Source: Ceratodon purpureus
Lineage: Eukaryota; Streptophyta; Bryopsida; Pseudoditrichales; Ditrichaceae
Length of the DNA stretch: 64,000 nt
NCBI GenBank assembly: GCA_014871385.1
Contig: CM026421.1
Span: forward strand, 10,661,644-10,725,643
Direction of reading: 5' to 3'
Positions 12,701-23,789 of this stretch are shown one piece after another. Positions within the stretch are counted from its first letter, which is position 1. The number at the start of each line of letters is the position of its first letter. Below the pieces are notes generated by a model, which was not told where the DNA came from, made no database searches, and worked only from the letters and a program-made list of their open reading frames with translations. Made by a program: the position numbers and the translations under genes.

Positions 12701-15700
12701 GTGAAACCTCAGGTTTAATAATTAGAGTGGCATGGACGATTATACAGTCTTCTATCGGAATGTCTAGTGACACTGTTTTTAATGTTGTAGCGATATTTTT
12801 GGGCGAGTTCAAGAATCGGATTATTAAATCCACATTATGGAATACTAGTGTGGGATCAGCTCAGGTCGACTCACCATTCTGGATTGTATGATTTTCAATG
12901 TGCAGAGGTAAAAGAGCTGCTTTCAGTTGTTCTGCGCGATCTTCATTTCCACTCTGCAGTTGTAATTCAGGTATGCTGATTTAAGAAATTACTATGCTTC
13001 CGATTTCTCCAGCTGAATCAGGATTACTTGAGTGTTATGTTGAGACATTACTGTTGATTTTGTCATTGCTCTCGCTTATATTTCATAGTCAGTGCTGATG
13101 CTTGACATATTAATGTGATTGCACTTCAATTTTAGGAATGCATAGCGGCTACATTTGGGAATGGATTTTCATCCGGATGCATCGTAAATATGGGTGCACA
13201 AGTTATTTCAGGCATGTGTGTTGAGGTATGCAGGCCTTGATGCTTCAGATATCTGTAATTTTAGATTGGTGACTGCTTATGATCATTAAGTTACATTTTG
13301 AAATTTAAACGATCCCATCATGAACAAACAATGACCTGAGTATCTCTTTTTCTGCATCCCGTGTGTGGAATTGTATTAGTGGCCAGATTTGCGGGGTGTT
13401 TCGCTGGATTTCACATTAAAAATGCTGAGTTTGGGTTGATGTATGTTATCCGTGACCATTGTACTGGATAAGACTTCTCGTTTGAGTTTACGCAATGAGG
13501 ATTCTCATGATTTTTACTTTTGGATTTGGGTTTTAAATACGGTGCATAATGTCTTGATCTCATGTGGTTGTGCAGGAAGGGGTTGCTATTTCATCAACAC
13601 GTTTTTTGCTGCCTTATGGCGGAGATGTATGTGCCTTTCATTTCCTTGTATTACTGCATTACACATCCCTATTGCAGATCCATTTGGTAGCCTCGAGCGT
13701 ATTTCTTTCTGATCTTCATTTCTTGTAAAGTATGTAGGTGGTTGTACAACCTAATGTAGGTTTCTGTAGGTTGACGAATTTACATTTCAGCCCGTTCTAT
13801 TGGATGCAGGACATCACCAGGTGTTTATTATGGGTTCAACAGCGAAAGAAGACATGGCCCCTTGCTGACACTGACCCTTTGCGTGATCCATTGGATTTTC
13901 AAACTCTTGAGAAGTTGAAGGAAACTCATTGCCTGCTTCTGGTAAGGACGGGCCTTCTGTTTCACACTTCACACAGCAGCCCTTAACAAAGAACAGAGTG
14001 CTTGATGCGTGTTTTGTGTGTATAATGTGTATGCCAAAGAATAACGATCGTGGTGTCTGAGCTCTCACCTTGATTATCTTTCCTTCGTACAGGAAGGTGA
14101 GCAGCACACTACGGTTGATATCAAGTGCCGCATGGCAGGCGAGCCAACTCGAGTGTACACGGTCGTATTGTCTTCTGTAAACGTGTGTACTGAAACACAA
14201 CTACCTTGCCCTTTGTTATTATTGTGTGATTATGTACGTTATTATTATGTACCTTGTCTATTGTAGTGATTGGATATGTCATTTGTTGTCGATTTCCAAA
14301 TGTATTCTACCACTGTTCTGATTTGCCTAGCTTCGAGTCCCTCGTCCAGCGAATTGTAGTTCACGATGCTGTCATCATTTGCCAGTGATTGACCTGTCTT
14401 TATTTCATATTGCAGGTTCCACCCATGGGACTGTTTTACCCTTCGCTTCTTCCATTGGAACAGTTTTCGCCCCTTCCTCGACCCTGGTCTGTCTTCCTAA
14501 TTCGTATATTCATCTTCATAGCTGACTTTGATGCATTGGTGGACGTTTGGCCCGGTGCTTCTGTTTGTGTTTCTATGAGCTAAAAAAACAGGAATCTATT
14601 TAGAGTCAAAACTTGAGAGTGCTTATGCAGTAATATTGGAAGTCGTATCTCTTAGATGACGGTGATTTGTTGCAGGTATCACATAGATTACGAAGATACT
14701 ACAGAGGATTCGTTCTCTGAAGCTGGTCGACGTCTTGAGACAAATGAGGCAGGAGCAGCTAATGGAAGTGTTAATGGAAATTCTATCAATAATGATTCTG
14801 ATCCGTACGACTTTGAAGACAAAGAGAAGAAAGATATGGAGGAAGTTTCAAGTGGTCTTGCACAAGCTATTGTTAAAAGCATATTGTCTTTAGGTAAGCT
14901 GTTTGTGTGCCAATTTTACTTTGAGCGAGTTAAGCTCCCAGTACTCAAGCATGTGACGCGAAGAATACTGTAAATTTGCTGTAACGTCGTCTTCTTTCGT
15001 TTGGTGGTCAACTCATGTGCTTTCTTTATTAACTCTTGTTTCTTCCGGATTACAGGACGCGTGGATATTCAGAAGAAGCTCTTCGCAAGTATTCAACTGG
15101 TTGGTTTCGCTTTTACAGACTATACGCTTGCATAGTAGATTGGAGCAACTTCTGCTATTTCCCGGCGTCATGTATAGCCTTATTAGTTCCGATGCAAATG
15201 TCCCTAAGTCTATTGTAGATTCACAGGAAAGCTGAAATTCCCTCTATGTGAGCTGCTGTTAGGTTGGCGGCGTTGGGTTAACGAAAGGGCTGGTTGATGC
15301 TGTTGAGGACAGGTAAATCTTTTTCAGGAAGGCCGCAAATTTACAACTTTGGGTATTTCATATTCTTGACTGTTCATTGTGGGTACACAAATTAGGTCAA
15401 GTTGATCTGTGCACTAATACTTTGAATTCCCTGGGAATATTTTTAGGGTTCTGCATGCCATACCTGTGAATGAAGCTGTGGATACTGTGGAGGTATGCAT
15501 TATCTGATGGCGTGCATGAACCTGGATGCTTTCTAGACGTTAATTCCTGCTCGTGAGCTGTTCTATTACTTTCTTTTACCTACGAATGATGATGAGATGA
15601 TTTTGACAAATATTTTTTCTGGGTTTCTAAAGATTGTCGATGTTCCTTATCATATGGCAGGTTCTTTCGAATCGAATGGCTCCAATGAATATCATGTGGA

Positions 15701-16058
15701 AAGGTGGAGCGGTAAGCATTTCAAGATGTTTATCATATCGCTAGCGTTAAAATGACAGTGATTCTGATTTGGGGATGTTGTGACTCTTCGTTTAAATGTA
15801 TTTTCCCTGCACACATGTTAGGTGAAGAACTGTTTTAGTCGATTAGACTATTGAGATGATTTCCAGTTGTATTTACCCATGTATTGATGACGCCGATTTT
15901 TCGATCAGGTTCTTGCTGTCTTGGACTTTGGACGTGACTCTTGGGTGCAGTACGAGGATTGGTTAGATGGTATGGTCATGGTTGGTAGTGGCCGGAAGTA
16001 TAAGGACTCTAACACCCTTCAGGCGCAAGCATTCTGGTACAATGCTATGTTGGATTGA
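9782..16058 (+). CDS. ARP9: Actin-related protein 9 (ARP9) homologue, many exons
   Basis: Exon 1 (9782-9841) reads MANAGGSAPRGALPQPTSQQ; exon 2 (10277-10349) gives MPSQLLAERGEEIVVINPG, the ARP9-type start of the actin fold. Exon 3 from 10512 continues SANVRIGLASAK. Later exons encode KTYRKYICGDEALKIP and TLSRP (about 12.05-12.23 kb), DDIYRIWDYILTEKC (12.55 kb), a SAVVIQECIAATFGNG and IVNMGAQ block (12.9-13.2 kb), VAISSTRFLLPYGGD (13.58 kb), VPPMGLFYPSLLP (14.4 kb), an acidic linker (14.69-14.89 kb), KKLFASIQLVGGVGLTKGL (15.06-15.29 kb) and a C-terminus with MWKGGAVLAVLDFGR and GSGRKYKD ending MLD-stop. Plant ARP9 is a nuclear actin-related protein tied to chromatin-remodelling complexes. The C-terminal G-G-x-x-L-T-K-G-L and WKGGA elements are actin-family hallmarks. 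The exons at 10.65-11.76 kb are not resolved; the rest keeps frame. Confidence 0.85.
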
Positions 16059-17643
16059 ACTTGGTCACTAGGGAATTGGGAATTGACTCGACATGTTTCC
16101 CACTAGTCGTCAAATTACGGATACAGACAATAGTTGCACTTTAGTGTCATTCCTGGACAAGGTGAGTATTTAATTCCATTGGAGTTTGAATCTTTACATG
16201 GTGAACTCAATTTTTTTGTATCTTTCAAACCTTAATATTCAGGCCGTGATAACCCGCGGTAGCTAATGCCGTAGAAAATGATTGTTCTGTCTATTCATCA
16301 TGTCTATGCTCAGTTTCTGAGCTTATTGTTCTTTTCAAAGTTTTGATCAGCTTGAGATTCGATGTATCTATCTCAGCCGTAAGTACGATTGGCTCAATTC
16401 GCACAGAAATGATTTCTGAATGAATACTCAGACGTGCCAGTAATCAAATGTTTGCGAAGTCCTTTGCTGGGCTAGTTCTACCTCCGAGATTTCCACATTG
16501 AAAACATCCTTATTTCTACGTGATACTTCCTCCTTTGTTCCTACTAGTGGTGCTTCTTGATGCTCGTTCATCTGCTCCTCTTTGCAGTGTAGCCCATTGT
16601 GTTCATGGTGCTGCTCATGGTTCCACCTTGGTTGCTTGTGGTCTTGTCGTGCTGGTGTTGGTGGTTGAGATTTCAATGTGAAGTATATAAATCCTTTTGC
16701 TCGGCTTCGGACAAAACGATGATCGTGACGAACACCAGTGACGAATAGGTGCTTCCAAGAGTATCACCTGGACGAATCGGATGGCCGGGGGAAGGTGAGC
16801 TCAGCGACGATGCTTGGCGGTATTTGGAAAACTTGGAGGAGGTGGACACTAGACAGAACGGTAGGTGGGTTGTCAGAACCTGGATGCAACTAAGTCAACG
16901 AAGTCCTGGTCTAAATTCTGTACAATACTGTACTGGTAAATGCACTGTACACTGAATCCTTTTAAATATATTTCCGAGTTATCTTGCTTTTACCGTCTAC
17001 CCTCGATATGTGTTACCCAGATAAGTGTTGAAATCGCTTATGTGTTCTGGAAAAATGCGCTCCCAATAAGAATCCCAAAAAATAATCTAAGTGTAAAGTA
17101 TTAACTTAGGTCTTCACTGTTAAGAGAATTCATAAGGTAATTTATCAAAATTCTATTTTCTTTGACTCTTCTTTTGGAACGAGTAAACGTAACATATACT
17201 TCTAAACCCATCCCCACAGGTACGAAGCAGTATCCAGAAGCAACAGCACCATGCATTGCACATCAATCAAAAACCATTCATCTCACTTCACAGCACAACA
17301 AAGTCACTCGCATGAAAAACAATCTCAGAAAAAAACCACCAATCTTTACATCATAAACAGCTTTGTGGGGTTTTATCCAATCCGTAACATCCTAGAAACT
17401 CTCTATCTTCCAAGTAAAGTCTATCTCCCAGTGTTTCCTCCACACCTTCCAGAAAAGACTTCAAAAAGCAGCTGAACCAGCATTTCCAGCACTGTTGTGG
17501 TCAGCCAGGGCTGACTGAGCCTACACTTCCAATGTAGAATAAATTATTCTAAGAAGTAATCAAAAACCACCCTAGAAAATAATTAAAAAAGGAAAGGACC
17601 CTCCAGTCCCACAAGTGTGACAAAGTAGCCCACCGTCCCTTCA
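16059..17643. other. Convergent spacer between ARP9 and the TAXIMIN-like gene
   Basis: About 1.6 kb between two convergent stop codons. The first part is likely ARP9 3' UTR, perhaps with an intron. Short open frames here have no recognisable composition; nothing else seen. Confidence 0.4.
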
Positions 17644-18071
17644 TCAGCAAGGTATTTGCTCGGTGAACCACGTGATGATGCTGACCGGAGCCTTGATGAG
17701 GCTCACGGCCAGAGGAGGAAGAGGCGCACAGCAAATGCAACACGGACAAATGCACACCAGGATCGACCTGCACAACACCATCACAAACACACATCGCAAA
17801 CCAATTCTCATCACTAGAAATTTCAGTAATCCAGAGACTAAAACACACAAAAGCAAGGCTCCAAAACCCTGTTCTCCCACCTAACGCTAGCCCTCTCAGA
17901 AACGCAACCACATGAACAACCAACAAAAAGCTCGACCAAAACAGGTGGGAAAAAAACGAAACAGGTGACCACTTACGCAATGATCCATAGCACGACGCCA
18001 ATCACTGACAGCAGGAACCCGATCAACATGAACGGGAGGCCGAGGAGGAACCCGAGAGGTCGGCAAGCCAT
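17644..18071 (-). CDS. TAX: TAXIMIN-like cysteine-rich signalling peptide, 72 aa, two exons
   Basis: Exon 1 (18071-17977) encodes [14 protein letters not shown] then a hydrophobic span ending VLWII. After a gtaagt to ttgtgcag intron, exon 2 (17767-17644) encodes [13 protein letters not shown], then [19 protein letters not shown] and the stop. The join restores an alanine codon and gives 72 residues, close to the ~73 of angiosperm TAXIMIN. The [12 protein letters not shown] start, the V-x-W-I segment, the CICPCC cluster and the LIKAP-x6-WFT-x-QIPC end match that family, which I recall as plasma-membrane-associated or secreted peptides influencing organ separation and specialised metabolism. 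The angiosperm N-terminal Cys run before CRPLGF is reduced to one Cys here. The gene is too short and too split to be obvious from frame length alone. Confidence 0.85.
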
Positions 18072-19970
18072 GGTGAGTACTCAAGCTCCGTGACCCTGCT
18101 ACGAATGTCTAGAAATGCTCGGACCACTTCCGAAAACTGGCTTGCAAGAGCAGGTGACGATGAAGCGAAGCGCTGGAAAAACATCAAAATGTAGACTTGG
18201 GTGTATTAACATGTCCCCGAAGTGGAACAGTCCGAGAAGTAGTTCGCTTACCGATTAAGGCTTTGCACTCATCCTTTCACTTACCACCAGTTCCACGCGT
18301 TTTTTTAGTCGTCACCAGGTTCGTCTCTTCCTTCTTCCTTCACCTGGCAATAATGAAAAAACTACAATGTTTTTGTTTTTGTTTTTTTTTTTTCTTTTTT
18401 TTTTTCTTTTTTTTGAACAAAGAATGCTATATTTCAAAGTAGAGCAATAACATCCTGCAAACCAGGCGGAGAATAACCACCGGCAAAAAACTACAATGTT
18501 TGAGTATTTGAATTCCTGTAATAGGGTGGTAGGTTCGTCCACCTCAAGTATTTTTTATTTTTATTTTTATTTTTTTTTAAGAAAATAAGGTTTGTTTCTC
18601 AAAATATTACTTTTTTGACATGTGGGTTTTTTTGACCCCTAGAATTCCTTGACTATGTTTCACCAAAAACGCTCCAAAGCTGCCATTTTTAATGTAAAAA
18701 GTATAAATGACTAAAAAATCATTATTTTCTAATTCTAATGGTAAGCTCTTCAATTAGATTATTGTAATAGAAAACTCAAAACTTTTCAATATAATCGACC
18801 TTAGAGATTAAAAGATTATAGCAGTTGAAATTTAAAAACAAACTTTTTTGACAAGATTTTTGACTAGGTTGACACATTCTAAATTTTTTTCTTAGATTTT
18901 TTGCATTATGGATTTTGGAGGTTTTGATGCATGTCAAAGAAAACTAAGTTAGCTAATTGCATTAAAAAAATTACACTCAAAAGTCAAGTGTAGTATGTTG
19001 AAAACAATATTTTTATTAAGTTCAATACACAAGAATGCTAAATCTTATTTCTTTTCTATAAATTCCATTATGTTATAAAATCCCAATCCAAACGGTCAAT
19101 GTAAAGATTAATGTTGATATTTTAATGTTCTATATTTTAATGTTGATATAGAAAAATTAAACAACATCTCTTATTTCAAACTTCATGATATTCTAAATTT
19201 TCAAAAAATCAAATCTAATGAGATTACTTGTGCATGATTTTCTAAAAGCCTTTGGCAAGATCCTTCAATTTGGAATTAAAAGAAAGTTAGGTTTTTAGTT
19301 CTTTTACTCTTTGTTTTGAAAACAACAATTTTGAAATGATCTTCATTTAAAGGAATAGTCAAGCAATCTCAAGGATTCACACTTGTAGAAGAAACACCTT
19401 CTATAACCAAATTGGATGACTAAAATATATTACAGTCATAATAAATAATAGAAATTATAAACTTATAGGCTAAGACTTGTGCCTTTCCAATATAGTATAT
19501 ACCACATAGTAATTTTTTTTTGTTACATTAGCATTTACTTCTATATAATATTGAGATTGATATTAAAAGGGTCTTTGATCATTTGTGCCTTAGAATAATT
19601 TATCATTAAACATCAATGGAAGAACGGTGGCTAATTGAACTCCACTAATTTCCTTGGTACAAAAAAATTAAGAAAATAATCTCTTACAATTTAAAATGAT
19701 AACATGAATTAATTAATCATGTACTACAGCTACAGTTTATTCAACACTTCAGAGCAACACCGTTGAATGAAATAGTGTACTTCTCAACTAGGATGTACAA
19801 GACCATAGAGGAAAGATTTCTCTTCTTCTCGGAATCATAATGGAGAAATTTCTCTCCCTTTGTGGGACCACTCTTAACCTCTTTTCTCCCCAATTCAACT
19901 AAGTCTTGGCATGTTTCACCTTCAGTTAAAACCTATCTCAACCAAGAAGCATCTACAATCTCAACTGAAT
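18072..19970. other. Upstream of TAXIMIN-like gene; T-rich tract and AT-rich repeat DNA
   Basis: 18.08-18.35 kb is probably the TAXIMIN-like 5' region. A nearly pure T tract with single C interruptions lies at 18377-18414. From 18.6 kb on the DNA is AT-rich and includes a dispersed repeat listed separately. No gene supported. Confidence 0.45.
18631..19115 (+). repeat. Dispersed AT-rich repeat, copy 1
   Basis: This ~480 bp segment aligns along its length with 45770-46245 in the same orientation. Both begin with a CCCCTA-A-TTCCTTGACTA block. They share TAGAAGATTATAGCA-like, TTTTTGACTAGGTTGACACA and GTTGAAAACAATATTTTTAT segments in the same order with small indels. No coding capacity. Confidence 0.65.
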
Positions 19971-19975
19971 GCCCC
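19971..19975. other. Target-site duplication GCCCC (left)
   Basis: GCCCC immediately precedes the TGTTA start of the left LTR and recurs right after the right LTR at 22737-22741. Confidence 0.75.
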
Positions 19976-20201
19976 TGTTAAAGAGCTCAGACCAAAGGCA
20001 AAAATGAAAATGAAAGTGTGTAGTCTTCCTCAAGCTGCTCTTATTTATTGCCTCATGGGTGGTAACTTCAAGGCCTTTTGGATGATAACATAGAGAGATT
20101 AACTGTGACTTACTTAGTGTTCTACTCTACTTCAGTCTAAGACACTTGGAAGTTGCATGTCGGTGCTCCCGAGGTCGCAGCCTTCTAGAACCTTTCTAAC
20201 A
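19976..20201 (-). repeat. LTR of the retrotransposon (3' LTR in coding orientation)
   Basis: About 226 bp running TGTTA...TAACA on the plus strand and nearly identical to 22499-22736. On the minus strand the purine tract CAAGGAGGAG (20212-20202) abuts its TGTTAG start, as expected of a polypurine tract. Confidence 0.85.
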
Positions 20202-20294
20202 CTCCTCCTTGACCTAGGAGCACCTCATTAAAAACTCACCTTTGAGGAAAAACCCCAGTGGGGAAACTCTCGGGTGAGAAAAGAGTATGTCCTT

Positions 20295-20984
20295 CTAAAA
20301 TTGGTCAAATGTTATGTTGGGTCTTGTATGAGTAACAAGGTGAATCAAAGCTCCGACCGCAGCGAGATAACGCTGCTTATCAACTTCTTCCTCCTCCTTC
20401 TCGCAAGGTCGATAAGGATCCTTTCTGGTCTTGCTTCGGCGAATCATCGGTGCGGAGACGGGTTTGGAATTTGTCATGTTGAAGTGCTTCAAATTCTTTA
20501 CATAAGTCTCATGATGAAGATGAATGCTCCCGTCGGAGAGGTGATGAACCTGCAAGCTTATATAGAAGCTAGTCCGACCAATATACACTTGCAAGATAAC
20601 ATAACCAATACCCTTACGAAGTACAAAGATGAAAGGAAGGGATGTGTGACAAGTGAACCCGTGAGATGTGAAAAAGCATCGAAGGTGATGATACCACGCT
20701 CTTCGAGCTATCTTAAGTCTATAGAGCGCTTTCTGGAGCTTCAAGCCACTGAATTTCCCGGGCTCGGGAGTTGGGCCGAGCATTACAGCAGCCAAAATTA
20801 ATACTTCATAAAGTCCAATGGCACCTTCTTGAACCGTGGCAAGCAATTGCGCTCCTTTACGGAGCTTAAGCGCCCTTTCATCATCGCGTTCCCCTTGGGT
20901 GAAGGCGTGGATCCCATTTGCACGCAAGTCCCGGTATCTGATCAGACTACGAGGTGTGGCTGGAGCATGGCATAGCTCTTTCAC
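20295..20984 (-). pseudogene. Copia reverse transcriptase fragment
   Basis: The 229-residue minus-strand frame contains LQKALYRLKIARRAWYHHL, matching the Copia RT segment normally read KALYGLKQAPRAWY. It also has SDGSIHLHHETYVKNLKHFNM and YLAAVGALIHLVTHTRPNITF, the usual RT to RNase H connection. The catalytic YVDD block is not recognisable where it should fall (near LQVYIGRTS), and the frame begins with unrelated sequence. It is a decayed or internally deleted pol remnant. Confidence 0.8.
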
Positions 20985-21109
20985 ACTTGAGGGGGAATCC
21001 TCCGGGAAATACTATTGTTGGCCCTCCTATAACTTAAAGTTCCGGCTTCCGGCAATGGTAATAATATTACACTCTTGCCAGGGTCCTCCAAGCAATTGGT
21101 TTCAAAGAA

Positions 21110-21400
21110 CTAAGGATCTCGAAAAATAGAATGAGTAGATGCGCTATCTAGAAGTGCTATGTCAGACTGTGAACTTATGCTAGACAAGTAGGCTATATAA
21201 TTTCCGATGTCATTGAAAGAGGGTGCATCGAGAGTGTGCACTTCTTTCTTCCCGTTTTTCATTTTTTGTAACTCCCTGTACATTTCAACAAAGTACCCGG
21301 GGTACGACATCCTCTAGCAAAATGACCCTGTCTTCCACATCGGTGACACGTATTTCTAGTGGGACTAGTTCAAGGCAGCTGACTAGACTGACTCTAATAG
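21110..21400 (-). pseudogene. Copia Gag zinc knuckle and protease fragment
   Basis: In one minus-strand frame C-x2-C-x4-H-x4-C (CHRCGRQGHFARGC) is encoded near 21.35 kb. A separate frame at 21310-21110 ends in ALLDSASTHSIFRDP, resembling the Copia protease region with LLDSGASSH. These are the Gag-protease join of a Copia polyprotein; the frame between them is interrupted. Confidence 0.7.
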
Positions 21401-22498
21401 CACTGATGATATTCATGGTTGTTGTGATACCTGGAATAGTCTTGACGCTCATTGTGATTGCGTTGATATTGTTGTGGGAGTCTGAATCTTGGTTTCGGCC
21501 TTAGCCATGGCGAAGAAAAAAAAATGGCTCCTCAAGAGCTGGCTCACTCGGAAACTTGTCAATTCCTAGGAAGGGCGTGGCCACAGAAAGTACTCGTTGC
21601 GGGTACCGGAGGTGTCACTCGACAATGTCACTCGGCCGTCCCGAGCTCCTTCTGAGCGATAACGGCGAGCTACAGTGTAACGGAATCTGCTTCGCATAGT
21701 TAGTGAGTCTTGATGATACCAAGGGAAGATAAAAATCAACCCATGGAAACAAAAACTCAAACCAAAAGTGGAAATAAAATCTCAATGAGGAGAAATAAGT
21801 CTCTCCCGGCTGCGGCTGAAATCTTCTGTGTTGCGGTCTGCTTGCGGTTTGGGAGTCTACTGGCTGCTAGCTGCTTGCGGTCTTCCTAATAACTCTACAA
21901 GTTGGTACTCCAAAACATTGCAGTTATTAAGTGCTTGACTGGCAGGTTGGATGGTGGGTAACGGATTCAATTCTTGGAAGAGAGGAGGTCCAGTGACCAT
22001 GTGGTCACCCGCCTGGTTCTCGGTGTTTCTGTTTCACTTTTTCATTTTTAATCCCGATGGGGAATTAAAGGAAGAGATGAGGTCCATGGTTCAACTCTTT
22101 ATGGTAGCGGAAATCATGAAAATTGTCATACCTTTTGGAAAAACCAGAGAGCAAATGAACGAGTACCTTTTGGAAAAAGCAAAGATGAAATAAACCAACT
22201 TAAGATGAAATAAACGAGAGAGCAAATAAACTAGATTAGTGACTTGAAGCATATAAAATCAAAGTAAGCAAAGAAACCAAAGGAACCAGATCAGTTACTT
22301 GAAGCAAACCAAATCACATTGAGCAAATAAACAGTGACCAAATGGAAGCAAAAGAGTGACCAAATGAGAGGAAAACAGTGAGCAAATGAGAACAAATGAA
22401 CAAATGAGTGAGCAAATCAATGAGCTAATTAATTAGCAAATCAAGAGTGAATAGTGAGAAAATGAGCAAAACTAAATACCAAGAGCAGTGCTGATAAC

Positions 22499-22736
22499 GT
22501 ATTACCGAGCTCAGACCAAAAGCAAAAATGAAAATGAAAGTGTGTAGTCTTCCTCAAGCTGCTCTTATTTATTACCTCATGGGTGGTAACTTCAAGGCCC
22601 TTTGGGTGATAACATAGAGAGATTAACTGTGACTTACTTAGTGTTCTACTCTACTTCAGTCTAAGACACTTGGGAGTTGCATGTCGGTGCTCCCGAGGTC
22701 GCACCCTTCTAGAACCTTTCTAGAACCTTTCTAACA
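22499..22736 (-). repeat. LTR of the retrotransposon (5' LTR in coding orientation)
   Basis: Nearly identical to 19976-20201 but with a short internal duplication of TCTAGAACCTT near its end and a slightly altered start (TATTACC instead of TGTTAAA). It is followed by the GCCCC target-site duplication. Confidence 0.82.
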
Positions 22737-22741
22737 GCCCC

Positions 22742-23789
22742 AACTCAAGACATGCTTTTTAACTTAGACTTTCCAGTCAAAGAGACAGTTACAACTTACA
22801 ACTGAATGATCAAAATACAAGCGATTGACATTCATGACTGCGAAGCGTACAAGAAGTGGGCCAATCCAGTCCTCGAGGCTACCAACATGGCAACGGGTAG
22901 TACACTGTGTACCGAAACAGTGTAAGAGAGTCTGCATTCTGCAGAAAGAGCAGCATTTTCCACGCTATCTATGCAAGAAATACATGTTTCACGAGGGTAC
23001 TGTAGGACCATAATTTCATCACACAGAATAAGATTTTAAATCTACCTCTTCCTGAAATTCATGAAAACAGATCCAAAGGAAGATATCACGTGCAGGAATG
23101 TTTGAAGTCATGATGCCGCCCTGACCTGTGACTGTATTGGAGAAGTATGTATTTATCATGTTTATTGGCCCTTTAGTTTGGAAATGAGCTTGATCGTGGA
23201 TTCGTAGTCCTTCGAGGTTAAAGATCAGCTTCATAAAACATGTTCTAGCTAACAGTATGTAATATCTATAACAGCGTGTACCACGTCGCTCCATGAATCC
23301 GGATATTTATACAGTATTTTTTGACATGAGACTAAGTTCTGGAGGATTAGTTTTTGACTAAGTTCCACCGAGATGACCAGTACGTGACACTCGCCGACCT
23401 CACTAGTTGAAATCTGGAGTTCGGGGGCTGCATACCGAGGTTTAGGCATGTAGATGATTTGATAGTTGTCTCGGGAGAACAAGCTAGGTTGAATCCTGGC
23501 TCCAGCTATTGCTTCGGAGATGGCCCAGGGTTCAGAAAGTCTTGGTACAGAAGTTTAAACACATGGGTAAGTAGTGATTATGTCATGCTACCTGTGCATG
23601 TGGATATTAAATGGTACTGTTTAGTGTAACTGTAGTAAATGGGCGGAGGAGCAATGGTGCAGCGCTGCTCGTTATAAAAGCTTGGTATTGTGAGAGGAGT
23701 CAGAATCCGATGGCACCATCCGGTTCGTACGCATGATCTTGTTTAGGCAGGTGATACTTCTGGTTTGAGTGTTCTAGAGGGTGCCGACA
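22742..23789. other. Upstream region of left carrier gene
   Basis: No gene supported. From about 22.9 kb this DNA is a diverged reverse complement of the 57.0-57.9 kb region: blocks such as TTCTGCAGAAAG and TTTCACGAGGGT match in order. This is where the outer end of the left duplication arm is seen. Part should be the carrier promoter and 5' UTR. Confidence 0.5.

Larger units (their letters stand above)
19976..22736 (-). mobile_element. Degenerate Copia-type LTR retrotransposon, 2.76 kb
   Basis: Two direct LTRs of about 230 bp, a 5-bp GCCCC target-site duplication, a polypurine tract next to the downstream LTR and a TTATCAGCAC-type primer-binding candidate next to the upstream LTR define a complete insertion read on the minus strand. 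In that direction there is a Gag zinc knuckle CHRCGRQGHFARGC (about 21.35 kb), a protease-like LLDSASTHSIF segment (about 21.1 kb) and reverse-transcriptase remnants (20984-20295). Integrase is absent and the frames are broken, so the copy is non-autonomous. AGCAAAT-rich low-complexity sequence fills 22.15-22.47 kb. The LTR similarity suggests a fairly recent insertion. Confidence 0.88.

Noticed and set aside
20274-20801. 175-residue plus-strand frame
   Set aside because: Antisense shadow of the Copia reverse-transcriptase remnant.
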